This document shows positions 34,190-42,488 of a DNA stretch of 64,000 nucleotides, piece after piece. Location of the stretch: positions 5,521,501-5,585,500 of the forward strand of contig NZ_CP108455.1 of assembly GCF_036241575.1 (NCBI RefSeq), read 5' to 3'. This DNA comes from Streptomyces sp. NBC_01267. GTDB taxonomy: Bacteria; Actinomycetota; Actinomycetes; Streptomycetales; Streptomycetaceae. The notes beneath the pieces are model-generated. The model ran no database searches. It had not been told where the DNA came from and saw only the letters and a list, made by a program, of their open reading frames with translations. Numbering within the stretch: the first letter of the stretch is position 1; each line of letters starts with the position of its first letter. The translations under genes and the position numbers were made by a program.

Positions 34190-35600
34190 GCAGCACCAGC
34201 CGGAACAGCGCCCCGCCGCCCGGCGCCCGCTCCGCCGTGAGTTCGGCCCCGTGCGCGCGGGCGATCTGCCGGGCCATCGCCAGCCCCAGGCCCGAGCCGG
34301 GGAGCGCGCGGGCCGCCTCCGCCCGGTAGAAACGGTCGAAGACGTACGGGAGGTCCTCGTCCGCGATCCCGGGTCCGTGATCGCGGACGGTCAGCTCCTC
34401 CGCCGTGAGCACCAGTTCGACCTCGCCCCCCGGCTCGGAGAACTTGGCCGCGTTGGAGAGAAGGTTGGCGAACAGCCGGGAGAGCCGGGCCGGGACACCG
34501 GGAACGACCGGGTCGGCCAGGATCCGTACCGTGAAGGCGACCCCGGGCCAGTGGCCGCGTGCCGCCGTGGCGGCGTGCTCGACCAGCGGAGCCAGCCGGA
34601 CGGCCTCCAGGAGCGGGACGGGCTCCTCGTCGCGGGCCAGCTCGATCAGATCGTTCACCAACGTCGTGACCTCATGGATCTGCCGCCGGAGCGCCGCGGC
34701 GGCCCTGTCGCGCTGGGCGTCGGTCAACCGGTCCGCCCGGGAGAGGAGTTCGGCGTTCGTACGGAGCGCGGTGAGCGGGGTACGCAGCTCGTGGGAGGCG
34801 TCCGCCACCAGCCGGCGCTGGGCGGTGACCGACTGTTCCAGCTCACCCAGCATGGCGTTGAACGTGGCGGCCAGCCGGGTGACCTCGTCCTCCCGTGTCA
34901 CCGGCCCCGGGGGCAGCTCGATGCGGTGGCGCGGATCGCGGGTGGCCGCGATCCGCTCGGCGGCCCGGGTGAGCCGCGCGACCGGGGCCAGTCCGGTGCG
35001 TGACACCCAGTAGCCGAGGGCGGCGGCGAAGAGCACACCGACCCCGCCGGCGGCGGCGAGCAGCCACGCCGTCCGCCGTACGCTCCGCTCCACCGGGTCG
35101 GAACGGAGCGCGACCTGCACCGCCTCGCGGTGGCCGAAGGTGGTGGTGAGCATCCGGGTGGGGCGCCCCTGCAGCGTGATGTTGCTGAAGTACGGAGCGC
35201 GTCGGCCCGCGGCGACCTCCCGCACCGGCCGCGCGACCGGCAGGAGGTACGGCTTCGACGGGTCACCGGCCGGATCGGCCGGCACGATCTGCGAACAGGC
35301 CGGGGAGGCCAGGTAGCGGCATTCGCCCGCCACGACACCAGGCGGCCCACCGGTGTGCCCGCCGCTGACCAGGGCCGCCGACTGGATCAGATTGAGGTCC
35401 AGCTGGTGGTAGAGCTCGTACCGCTGCACGAAGAAGGCCGCCGCACACATGCCGAGCGCCACCAGGGCCACCGCGGCGGACGCGGTCAGGGCCAGCCGGG
35501 TGCGCAGCGGCCGGCGGCGGCGCCAGCGGGCGCCGAGCCGGTGGGAGGGGGCGGTGCGCGGGGTGCGCCCTCCCACCGGTTCCGCGTCCTGCGCGCTCAC
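34185..35600 (-). CDS. Sensor histidine kinase
   Basis: A 471-residue membrane kinase. An Arg-rich cytoplasmic start precedes TM1 (LTASAAVALVALGMCAAAFFV, about 34-54), an extracellular domain of about 110 residues with two Cys (ECRYLASPACSQ), TM2 (AAAGGVGVLFAAALGYWVS), HAMP, DASHELRTP phosphoacceptor motif and ATPase boxes (LLSNAAKFS, DHGPGIADEDL, GSGLGLAMA). GTG at 35600 overlaps the response-regulator stop (GTGA). The signal is unknown; the divergent MurG-like gene suggests cell-envelope stress. Confidence 0.9.
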   Translation of the reverse strand: MSAQDAEPVGGRTPRTAPSHRLGARWRRRRPLRTRLALTASAAVALVALGMCAAAFFVQRYELYHQLDLNLIQSAALVSGGHTGGPPGVVAGECRYLASPACSQIVPADPAGDPSKPYLLPVARPVREVAAGRRAPYFSNITLQGRPTRMLTTTFGHREAVQVALRSDPVERSVRRTAWLLAAAGGVGVLFAAALGYWVSRTGLAPVARLTRAAERIAATRDPRHRIELPPGPVTREDEVTRLAATFNAMLGELEQSVTAQRRLVADASHELRTPLTALRTNAELLSRADRLTDAQRDRAAAALRRQIHEVTTLVNDLIELARDEEPVPLLEAVRLAPLVEHAATAARGHWPGVAFTVRILADPVVPGVPARLSRLFANLLSNAAKFSEPGGEVELVLTAEELTVRDHGPGIADEDLPYVFDRFYRAEAARALPGSGLGLAMARQIARAHGAELTAERAPGGGALFRLVLP

Positions 35601-36316
35601 GCCAGATCCAGCCGGTAGCCGACGCCGTGCACGGTGTGGACCAGGCGGGGCTCGCCCGCCGCCTCCAGCTTGCGGCGGAGGTAACCGACGTACACCGCTA
35701 GGGAGTTGGAGTCCGGGCCGAAGTCCTGCCCCCAGACCCGCTCCAGGATCAGCTCGCGGGTGAGGACCTGCCCCGGGTGGCGCAGCAGGAGTTCTAGCAG
35801 GGCGAATTCGGTCCGGCTGAATTCGATCGGGCGCTCGGAGCGGCGGCCGGTGCGGGTCTGCGGGTCGACGGTGAGATCCGCGTACGACAGCGTGGCCCGG
35901 TCCTCCTCCGCCGGGGCCGCCCGCCGCAGCAGCGCCCGCACCCGGGCGACGAGTTCGTCGAGGGCGAAGGGCTTCACGAGATAGTCGTCCGCGCCTGCCT
36001 CCAGGCCGTCCACCCGCTCGCTCACCGAGTCCAGCGCGGTCAGCACCAGGACGGGCGTACGGTCGCCCACGGCCCGCAGCTGACGGCAGACCCCGAGCCC
36101 GTCGAGCACCGGCATCATCACGTCCAGCACGATCGCGTCCGGCTGCCAGGAAGAGACGGTGGAGAGCGCTGCCAGGCCGTCGGCCGCGCCCCGCACCTCG
36201 TACCCCTCGACCGCGAGGCCGTCCTCGACCGCCGCGCGCACCTCGGGCTGGTCGTCGACGACCAGGATCTTTCGCTGCTGGGTGCTCACGGAATGCGGGT
36301 GCGGGTGCGGGTTCAT
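35597..36316 (-). CDS. OmpR-family response regulator
   Basis: A 239-residue receiver/winged-helix regulator. Phosphoacceptor Asp65 (AIVLDVMMPVLDG), switch KPF, and C-terminal HTH ending HTVHGVGYRLDLA. The chosen ATG at 36316 gives an odd leader with alternating Pro and His; a GTG further in is an alternative and neither has a clear ribosome site. Divergent from the MurG-like gene across 64 bp, so it probably controls that pair and itself. Confidence 0.88.
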   Translation of the reverse strand: MNPHPHPHSVSTQQRKILVVDDQPEVRAAVEDGLAVEGYEVRGAADGLAALSTVSSWQPDAIVLDVMMPVLDGLGVCRQLRAVGDRTPVLVLTALDSVSERVDGLEAGADDYLVKPFALDELVARVRALLRRAAPAEEDRATLSYADLTVDPQTRTGRRSERPIEFSRTEFALLELLLRHPGQVLTRELILERVWGQDFGPDSNSLAVYVGYLRRKLEAAGEPRLVHTVHGVGYRLDLA

Positions 36317-36380
36317 GGAGCAAAGCCTGTCAAACCCGGCTCTTAGAACCTTCTTACCCCGCGGCGCGAGTGTGCTCCCC

Positions 36381-37511
36381 ATGCGCACACCACCTTCCGT
36401 CGTGATCGGTGCGGGCGGCACCGGCGGCCACATCTACCCCGGGCTCGCCCTGGCCGACGCCCTGCGCCGCGCCGCACCCGACGCGGTGATCTCGTTCGTC
36501 GGCACCGAACGCGGACTCGAGACCTCGCTCGTACCCGGCGCCGGGTACCGGCTCCACACCGTCGACATGATCCCGTTCGACCCCGCGCTGGGCGCCAGGC
36601 GCTATCTGCTGCCCGCCGCCCTGCTGAGGTCCGGCATGCAGTGCCGGACCATCCTGCGTGAGCAGCGCGCCCAGGTCGCCGTCGGGATGGGCGGCTACCC
36701 CAGCGCGCCGGTCGTCCTCGGCGCGCGGATGGCCGGACTGCCCAGCGTGATCCACGAGTCCAACGCGGTGCCCGGCCGCGCCAACCAGTTCGCCGCCCGC
36801 CTCACCCCGCACCTCACCGTCGCCTTCGACCGCAGCCGCGCCCGTCTCGCCGGGGGCGAGAACGCGCTGACCGTCGGCATGCCCATCGCCGCACCGATCG
36901 CCGCCCTCGACCGCGCGGCCCTGCGGGGCGAGGCCCGGCGTGAGCTGGGCGTCCCCGCCGGGGCGCGGCTGCTGCTGGTGAACGGCGGCAGTCTCGGAGC
37001 GGCCCGGCTCACCGCTGCGGCCGTCGGCCTCGCAGCCCGGTGGCAGGACCGTACCGACGTCCACCTGCTGATCAAGACCGGGCCCGCCGCCCTGGCGGAC
37101 GCCACCGCGCGGCTGGCCGACGAGGGCGGCGACCGGGTCGCGCGCGCCGTCCCCTACCTCGACCGGATGGACCTCGCGTACGCCGCCGCCGACCTGGTCG
37201 TCTGCCGTGCCGGATCGGCGACCGTCGCCGAACTGGCCAGCACCGGGGTGCCCGCGATCCTCGTCCCGTATCCGCACGCACCCGGCGACCACCAGACCCA
37301 CAACGCACGCGTCCTCTGCGACGCCGGGGCCGGACTGCTGCTCACCGACGCGGCGACGACCGCCGAACGGCTCGCGGAGCTGGCGGGCCCGCTCCTCGCC
37401 GACCCGGCCCGGCTCGCCGCGATGAGCGGCGCGGCCGACCCCTCCACCCACGCACGGGCGGCCGACCTGCTGGCCGCCACCGTCCTCTCGTACACGGAGC
37501 GTCCCGCATGA
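36381..37511 (+). CDS. MurG-like GlcNAc transferase, second copy
   Basis: A 376-residue GT28 glycosyltransferase related to MurG, which adds GlcNAc to lipid I to make lipid II. It keeps the N-terminal GAGGTGGHIYPGLALADAL loop, IHESNAVPGRANQ, NGGSLGAARLT and the UDP-GlcNAc site CRAGSATVAELASTGVPA with PYPHAPGDHQTHNA. It is not in a division/cell-wall cluster, so it should be an accessory paralogue. ATG at 36381 has no ribosome site and may be read from a leaderless transcript. Coupled by ATGA to the next gene. Confidence 0.85.
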   Translation: MRTPPSVVIGAGGTGGHIYPGLALADALRRAAPDAVISFVGTERGLETSLVPGAGYRLHTVDMIPFDPALGARRYLLPAALLRSGMQCRTILREQRAQVAVGMGGYPSAPVVLGARMAGLPSVIHESNAVPGRANQFAARLTPHLTVAFDRSRARLAGGENALTVGMPIAAPIAALDRAALRGEARRELGVPAGARLLLVNGGSLGAARLTAAAVGLAARWQDRTDVHLLIKTGPAALADATARLADEGGDRVARAVPYLDRMDLAYAAADLVVCRAGSATVAELASTGVPAILVPYPHAPGDHQTHNARVLCDAGAGLLLTDAATTAERLAELAGPLLADPARLAAMSGAADPSTHARAADLLAATVLSYTERPA

Positions 37512-38581
37512 ACACGAACCCCAGCAGCGCGAACGGCAGCAGCATGAACCCCACCGGCACGAACCCCAGCAGCCGGAGCCACCCGGCCGGGGGCGTGAAC
37601 TGGCAGAACCGCACCGTCCTCGTCACCGGCGCCGAGGGATTCATCGGTTCGGCCCTTGTCGATCTCCTGGTGGAGCAGGGGGCGAAGGTCCGCGCCTTCG
37701 TCCACTACAAGCCGTACGGCGAGAAGGGGAACCTCGCCCACCACCTCGGCTCCCCGCAGGTGGAGATGGTGGCCGGTGACGTCCGCGACGCCGGGCGGGT
37801 CGACGACGCCGTCGCGGGGTGCGACACCGTCTTCCATCTGGCCGCGCTGATCGGCATTCCGTACAGCTACGACGCCCCTGGCGCGTATGTCGCGACCAAT
37901 GTCGTCGGTACCGAGAACATCGCCGAGGCCTGCCGCCGCCACTCCGTACGCCGTCTCGTCCACACCTCCACGAGCGAGGTGTACGGCACCGCCCGCACCG
38001 CCCCGATCAGCGAGCAGCACCCGCTCCAGCCCCAGTCCCCGTACTCCGCGTCCAAGATCGGAGCGGACATGATGGCGCTCTCGCACTGGCACGCGTTCGA
38101 GCTCCCGGTGACCGTGGTGCGCCCCTTCAACACCTACGGTCCCCGCCAGTCCGCGCGCGCCGTGATCCCGACGATCCTCGCCCAACTGCACTCCGGGGCA
38201 CGTGAGATCAGGCTGGGCTCCCTCGCGCCGACCCGTGACTTCACCTACGTCACGGACACGGCGCGCGGCTTCCTCGCACTGGCCGGCTGCGACCGCGCAC
38301 TGGGGGAGAGCGTCAATCTGGGTACGGGGCAGGAGATATCGATCGGCGACCTGGCGAGCGCCCTGATCGAGGCCTCCGGACGACCGGCCGAGGTCGTCGT
38401 CGACCCGGCCCGGCTGCGCCCGTCCGGCAGCGAGGTCCTGCGGCTGCTCTCGGACAACTCCCGCGCCCGCGCCTGGGCGGGCTGGCAGCCCGAAGTCTCC
38501 CTGACCGAGGGGCTGAAGCGGACCTCGGAGTGGGTCGCGGAGCACCTTCACCTCTTCGCGGCCGACCGCTACCAGGTCTGA
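37508..38581 (+). CDS. NAD-dependent sugar-nucleotide 4,6-dehydratase/epimerase
   Basis: Extended short-chain dehydrogenase of 357 residues. After an Asn/Ser-rich leader of about 35 residues, the Rossmann motif GAEGFIGSAL, the catalytic Ser/Thr of VHTSTSEVYGTAR, YSASK (Tyr/Lys pair) and RPFNTYGPRQSAR are present. Overall it is closest to LegB-type UDP-GlcNAc 4,6-dehydratases. Start overlaps the MurG-like stop. Together they could make and attach a modified hexosamine to an undecaprenyl-linked intermediate; that is inference. Confidence 0.85.
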   Translation: MNTNPSSANGSSMNPTGTNPSSRSHPAGGVNWQNRTVLVTGAEGFIGSALVDLLVEQGAKVRAFVHYKPYGEKGNLAHHLGSPQVEMVAGDVRDAGRVDDAVAGCDTVFHLAALIGIPYSYDAPGAYVATNVVGTENIAEACRRHSVRRLVHTSTSEVYGTARTAPISEQHPLQPQSPYSASKIGADMMALSHWHAFELPVTVVRPFNTYGPRQSARAVIPTILAQLHSGAREIRLGSLAPTRDFTYVTDTARGFLALAGCDRALGESVNLGTGQEISIGDLASALIEASGRPAEVVVDPARLRPSGSEVLRLLSDNSRARAWAGWQPEVSLTEGLKRTSEWVAEHLHLFAADRYQV

Positions 38582-38606
38582 GCGGGGAACTCACGCAGAA
38601 CGGGCC

Positions 38607-39242
38607 CTACGGGGCCGTGGGCGTCGCGCTCAGCCCGACGCACAGCAGCAGGGTGAACTCGCGTGCCCACGCCCCGTCCACCGGCTCCGCGCTGACCAGC
38701 GCCCGGTGCACCACCGCGCCCGCGACCACGTCGAAGATCAGGTCGGTGTGCCGGGCCGAGGCCTCGGGGTCGGCCTCGTAGGGGAGTTCACCGCGCGCCT
38801 GGGCGCGCTCGCGGCCGACCGTCACCAGCCGTTTCTGCCGGTCGACGATCGCCGAGCGGATCCGGGCGCGCAGCGCCTCGTCGCTGATCGACTCGGCCAC
38901 CACCGCCATCAGCGCGGTCTTGGTCTCGGGCCGGGCGAGGAGCGCCGCGAACTGCAGCACCACGCCCTCGATATCGGCCGTCAGGCTGCCCCGGTCGGGC
39001 AGTTCGAGCTCGTCGAAGAGGACCGCCACCGCGTCCACGACGAGTTCGTTCTTGTTCGCCCAGCGCCGGTACAGCGTCGTCTTCGCCACTCCGGCACGGG
39101 TGGCCACATCGCCCATGGTCAGCTTCGACCAGCCGAGGTCGACCAGCGCGGCCCTCGTCGCCACGAGGATCGCGGCATCGGCTTCCGTGCTGCGGGGGCG
39201 ACCCGTTCGGGTGGGTTTGCTGATCGGCATGACCGCGACCAT
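38607..39242 (-). CDS. TetR-family transcriptional regulator
   Basis: A 211-residue TetR protein (207 if the internal ATG at 39230 is used). The N-terminal HTH is LTMGDVATRAGVAKTTLYRRWANKNELV; the C-terminal ligand domain is helical and unassigned. Neither start has a good ribosome site. A perfect palindrome at 39324-39346, in the gap to the divergent thioredoxin gene, is a likely operator. Confidence 0.87.
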   Translation of the reverse strand: MVAVMPISKPTRTGRPRSTEADAAILVATRAALVDLGWSKLTMGDVATRAGVAKTTLYRRWANKNELVVDAVAVLFDELELPDRGSLTADIEGVVLQFAALLARPETKTALMAVVAESISDEALRARIRSAIVDRQKRLVTVGRERAQARGELPYEADPEASARHTDLIFDVVAGAVVHRALVSAEPVDGAWAREFTLLLCVGLSATPTAP

Positions 39243-39546
39243 ACCGGTCAGTAGCTCCGGCGCCGTGAGTCAGATCACGAGAAACTGGCGGGGAAATCCC
39301 GCCCGTTGATCGCCGCCGACCAGTTACGCTACGGCTCGTAGCGTAAAGAGCGACAGCCACGTGACAAGCCACTGGCGCCAGGGTGGGGACCCTGCGCCTG
39401 TCCCAGGCCCCTCCTCGGGCCGAACGGCCGCGTCTGTCCGTACGCCCCGCATCCGGCGGGGGGTGTACGGGCGGGCCCGGCCGGTACGACGGCGGATTAC
39501 GCCAACAGCTTTCCTGAACGGGCGGCGGAGGGGGGAGGATGTACGC
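39243..39546. other. 304-bp intergenic region TetR / thioredoxin
   Basis: No coding signal. It holds the palindrome at 39324-39346 and, near the thioredoxin start, a GGAGGGGGGAGG purine run (ribosome site). No clear sigma-70 promoter could be placed. Confidence 0.6.
39324..39346. promoter_or_regulatory. TetR operator palindrome
   Basis: TTACGCTACG-GCT-CGTAGCGTAA: perfect 10-bp arms, 3-bp centre. Size and position between a tetR gene and its divergent neighbour fit a TetR-family operator. Confidence 0.75.
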
Positions 39547-40524
39547 ATGCAGCCTAGGAACATGTCCATGAGCGGCGTCGTCGACCTCGCCGCAGTGAAG
39601 GCCGCCGGCGAGGCCCGGCAGAAAGCGGAACAGGCGCGCGCCGAGACCGCCAGGCAGGGCGGCAGCGCCGGTGTGTCGCCCGCCTCGCTGGTGATCGACG
39701 TCGACGAAGCCGGTTTCGAGCGCGACGTCATCCAGCGCTCCTCCGAGGTCCCGGTCGTCATCGACTTCTGGGCCGAGTGGTGCGAGCCGTGCAAGCAGCT
39801 CGGCCCGTTGCTCGAACGTCTGGCTGTCGCGTACAACGGCCGCTTCCTGCTCGCCAAGGTCGACGTCGACGCCAACCAGATGCTGATGCAGCAGTTCGGG
39901 ATCCAGGGGATTCCGGCCGTCTTCGCGGTGGTCGCCGGTCAGGCGCTGCCGCTCTTCCAGGGCGCGGCCCCCGAGGCCCAGATCCGGGAGACCCTCGACC
40001 AGTTGATCAAGGTCGGCGAGGAGCGCTTCGGGCTCACCGGGATCGTCGTCGACCCCGACGCCGCGCCCGCCGGGGCCGACGCCGAACCGGCGGAGGTGCC
40101 GGCCGGTCCCTACGACGCGCTGCTCGAAGCGGCCGTACAGGCGCTGGATGCGAACGACTTCGGCGGCGCCGTCCAGGCGTACAAGAACGTCCTCTCGGAC
40201 GACCCGGGCAACGAGGAGGCCGCACTCGGCCTCGCCCAGGCCGAACTGCTCGCGCGGGTGCAGAAGCTCGACCCGCAGCAGGTCCGCGCGGAGGCGGCGG
40301 AGAAGCCCGCCGATGTGCCGGCGCAGATCGCCGCGGCCGACCTGGATCTGGTGGGCGGTCATGTCGAGGACGCCTTCGGGCGGTTGGTCGCGGCCGTGCG
40401 GTGCACGGTGGGTGACGACCGGGAGGCCGCGCGTGTCCATCTGCTCCAGCTCTTCGAGGTGATCGGGTCCGACGACCCGCGGGTGACGGCCGCGCGTACC
40501 GCGCTGGCGCGGGTGCTGTTCTGA
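39547..40524 (+). CDS. Thioredoxin-domain/TPR protein (CnoX/YbbN-like)
   Basis: A 325-residue cytoplasmic protein: charged N-terminal helix (about 10-40), thioredoxin fold with WCEPCK (Cys79, Cys82) and GIQGIPAVF cis-Pro loop, then TPR-type helices from about 185 to the end (YDALLEAAVQALDANDFGGAVQAYKNVL). The architecture matches CnoX/YbbN, which protects unfolded proteins from oxidation. ATG at 39547. It ends in an 18-bp tandem repeat whose first base triplet is the stop codon. Confidence 0.88.
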   Translation: MQPRNMSMSGVVDLAAVKAAGEARQKAEQARAETARQGGSAGVSPASLVIDVDEAGFERDVIQRSSEVPVVIDFWAEWCEPCKQLGPLLERLAVAYNGRFLLAKVDVDANQMLMQQFGIQGIPAVFAVVAGQALPLFQGAAPEAQIRETLDQLIKVGEERFGLTGIVVDPDAAPAGADAEPAEVPAGPYDALLEAAVQALDANDFGGAVQAYKNVLSDDPGNEEAALGLAQAELLARVQKLDPQQVRAEAAEKPADVPAQIAAADLDLVGGHVEDAFGRLVAAVRCTVGDDREAARVHLLQLFEVIGSDDPRVTAARTALARVLF

Positions 40525-40593
40525 ACGGTCACCCGGTTTTGAACGGTCACACGGTTCTGAACAGCCACGCTGCTCTGAACAGTCACTAAGCGC
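40522..40593 (+). repeat. 18-bp tandem repeat starting at the stop codon
   Basis: Four units, TGAACGGTCACCCGGTTT (40522), a near copy (40540) and two degenerate copies (40558, 40576). Each begins with an in-frame TGA, the first being the thioredoxin gene's stop. Confidence 0.9.
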
Positions 40594-41176
40594 GCGGTGC
40601 GGGCGAGTTCCGGCTGACGATTTGGCGACACGGAGATAACGGACGGCCGCACTTTGCCAAAACTTGGCAATTGCGGCCGCCTGTTACTCGGAGTAAATGC
40701 AGTGCATCCTTCTGCCCGATTATGGGCGTCTACCGCCCCATGTAGCGGCTGGGTCGGCTCCACCCTGTGTGCCTGCGCGATATCGGCCGGTCGCGGTTCG
40801 GTTATCCCGCCGTTACTAGCCGGTAATGAACCCCTTGTGTCACAGCCGCGAATGCACCACGATCGGCCACGCTCGGTCCAATAGCGCACCAGCGCGGCAT
40901 CCGGTCGCGTCGTGGCCACTTGGGTCCCCACCGAGCCGGTCGGCGACAGTGGCGCCGGCTGCGGACAGGGGGGTTCCCGCCACCCGGCGGGGCCTGTCCA
41001 GCGGTTGCGCGAACGCGTGGCCAGTGGTTGTCGCTCGGGGGTGATCGCCGGTGCTTCGGACGCGGTTCGCGTTTGTGAAACGGGCGCTCTCCTTCCCGAG
41101 GACGTAGCACTTCTCCCATCCCAGGACGGGCTTCGAACCCGGTCCGGAGATGTACGTCCGAGAAGGAGGAAACTAA
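40594..41176. other. Largest gene-free stretch, upstream of the DUF6230 operon
   Basis: About 580 bp without a credible gene on either strand; short frames have no codon bias. The left part (40644-40707) has three consecutive palindromes; the rest is ordinary GC-rich sequence leading to the ribosome site at 41162-41170. It is unusually long for this genome and may be a long 5' leader or regulatory region. Confidence 0.6.
40644..40707. promoter_or_regulatory. Cluster of three palindromes
   Basis: A compound hairpin with outer CGGCCGCA/TGCGGCCG (40644-40651, 40672-40679) and inner TTGCCAA-AAC-TTGGCAA (40654-40670); then TTACTC-G-GAGTAA (40684-40696); then ATGCA-G-TGCAT (40697-40707). Could be a terminator of the thioredoxin gene plus operators for the DUF6230 operon. 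Confidence 0.6.
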
Positions 41177-41812
41177 GTGAGTTCCCAGGTACGTGGCGGA
41201 ACCAGATGGAAGCGGTTCGCGATCGTCATGGTCCCGAGCGTGGTCGCCACCGCTGCGGTGGGCGTAGGCCTCGCGCAGGGTGCGCTCGCCGCTTCGTTCA
41301 GCGTGTCCGGCCAGTCGTTCAAGGTCCACGCCGACAGTCTGGTCGGTCATGACTTCGTCCAGTACGGCAGTGTCGCGACGGGCAGGAACCCGGACGGCAA
41401 GGGCGGCGACGCTCACGCGGTGGCCGTGTCGGGCTTCAGCAGTGCGACGATCACCAACATGTGCCAGTCGGTGGTCACGCCGAACCTGCCGTTCGGCCTC
41501 GGCACCGTCACGCTCCGGCTGACCGCCGGAACGAACCCCAAGAAGCCGGTCGAGGCGACCAACCTCTACCTCGACATCGCGAGCCTCCAGGCCGACGCGA
41601 CCTTCGACCACCTCGACATCGGTGTGGCCGCGCAGGAAGCGGGCATCCAGCCCGGCACGGAAAAGAAGGTCGATCCGGACGGCTTCGCGCAGCGCGCCAA
41701 GAGCGCGACGCTGACCAACGTGAAGCAGGAGGCGTGGGCGACCACCGCCGGCACGTTCAAGCTCAGCAACCTGAAGCTGGGCCTGACGTCCGGCAAGGCG
41801 GAGTGCTACTAA
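41177..41812 (+). CDS. DUF6230 secreted protein
   Basis: A 211-residue exported protein, sometimes labelled cholesterol esterase without biochemical support. A hydrophobic signal (FAIVMVPSVVATAAVGVGLAQGALA) with an Ala-x-Ala site precedes a beta-rich domain. Two Cys, NMCQS and the C-terminal AECY, probably form a disulphide. No lipase GxSxG motif is visible, so the esterase label is doubtful. GTG at 41177 follows GAAGGAGG. First gene of an operon with DUF6114 and a secreted Lys/Ala-rich protein. Confidence 0.83.
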   Translation: MSSQVRGGTRWKRFAIVMVPSVVATAAVGVGLAQGALAASFSVSGQSFKVHADSLVGHDFVQYGSVATGRNPDGKGGDAHAVAVSGFSSATITNMCQSVVTPNLPFGLGTVTLRLTAGTNPKKPVEATNLYLDIASLQADATFDHLDIGVAAQEAGIQPGTEKKVDPDGFAQRAKSATLTNVKQEAWATTAGTFKLSNLKLGLTSGKAECY

Positions 41813-41903
41813 GCACACCCGGGGTGGCCGGGGACGCATGGTCCCCGGCTGCCCGAACCTCACCACTTCTCAGAGCAACACCGGTACCAGGGAGCTGTTT
41901 TCC

Positions 41904-42488
41904 ATGAGCGCCGAGTCCTCGGGTTCCCGCGACTTCACCTACTGGCGGCTTCGCTTCCGTGCGTGGCGGGGCAACCGACCCTTCTGGGCGGGCCTGTTCA
42001 CGATGGTGGGTGGCCTGCCGATCGCCTACTTCCCGTACGCCAATATGCACCTCGGCAATATGACGCTGGCGATGTCCACCACCGCGGGAGCCGGATCACT
42101 GATCATCGGGGTGCTGCTGGTCACCCTCGGCCTGACGATGTGGTTCCACGGGATCGTCAGGGTGTTCGCGGGGATAGCGGCGATCCTGCTGGCGCTGATC
42201 TCCCTCCCGGTGGCGAACATCGGCGGCTTCGTCATCGGCTTCCTGCTGTCGATGATCGGTGGGGCCCTCTCGCTCTCCTGGGCTCCCGCGGGGCCGCAGG
42301 GCGACCCGGCGCTGCCCGCCCAGGGCGGCTCCGCGGACGGGACGCCGTACGGAGTGGCACCCGGAGTCGCGGCTCCCGCAGGGGAGTTCGCTTTCGACCG
42401 GGAGGCCGTCGTCCCGGAGCAGCAGACGGTTGAACCTGACAAGAACACGACAGTGGATGCCAACGGTGGGAGGCACCGTGCGGGGTGA
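41904..42488 (+). CDS. DUF6114 integral membrane protein
   Basis: A 194-residue protein with about four membrane segments (WAGLFTMVGGLPIAYF, LIIGVLLVTLGLTMW, VFAGIAAILLALISL, IGGFVIGFLLSMIGGALSLSW) between a basic N-terminus (YWRLRFRAWRGNRPF) and a disordered acidic tail. Probably a membrane partner for its secreted neighbours. AGGGAG is 9 bases before ATG at 41904. Its end overlaps the next gene by 11 bp. Confidence 0.83.
   Translation: MSAESSGSRDFTYWRLRFRAWRGNRPFWAGLFTMVGGLPIAYFPYANMHLGNMTLAMSTTAGAGSLIIGVLLVTLGLTMWFHGIVRVFAGIAAILLALISLPVANIGGFVIGFLLSMIGGALSLSWAPAGPQGDPALPAQGGSADGTPYGVAPGVAAPAGEFAFDREAVVPEQQTVEPDKNTTVDANGGRHRAG

Noticed and set aside
40359..40931. Minus-strand frame with VTVQNRVTVQN repeats.
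   Set aside because: The repeats come from the 18-bp tandem array at 40522; the frame overlaps the thioredoxin gene and has no coding bias.
41177..41812. Cholesterol esterase annotation for the DUF6230 gene.
   Set aside because: No GxSxG or catalytic triad can be seen; the label is not supported by sequence.
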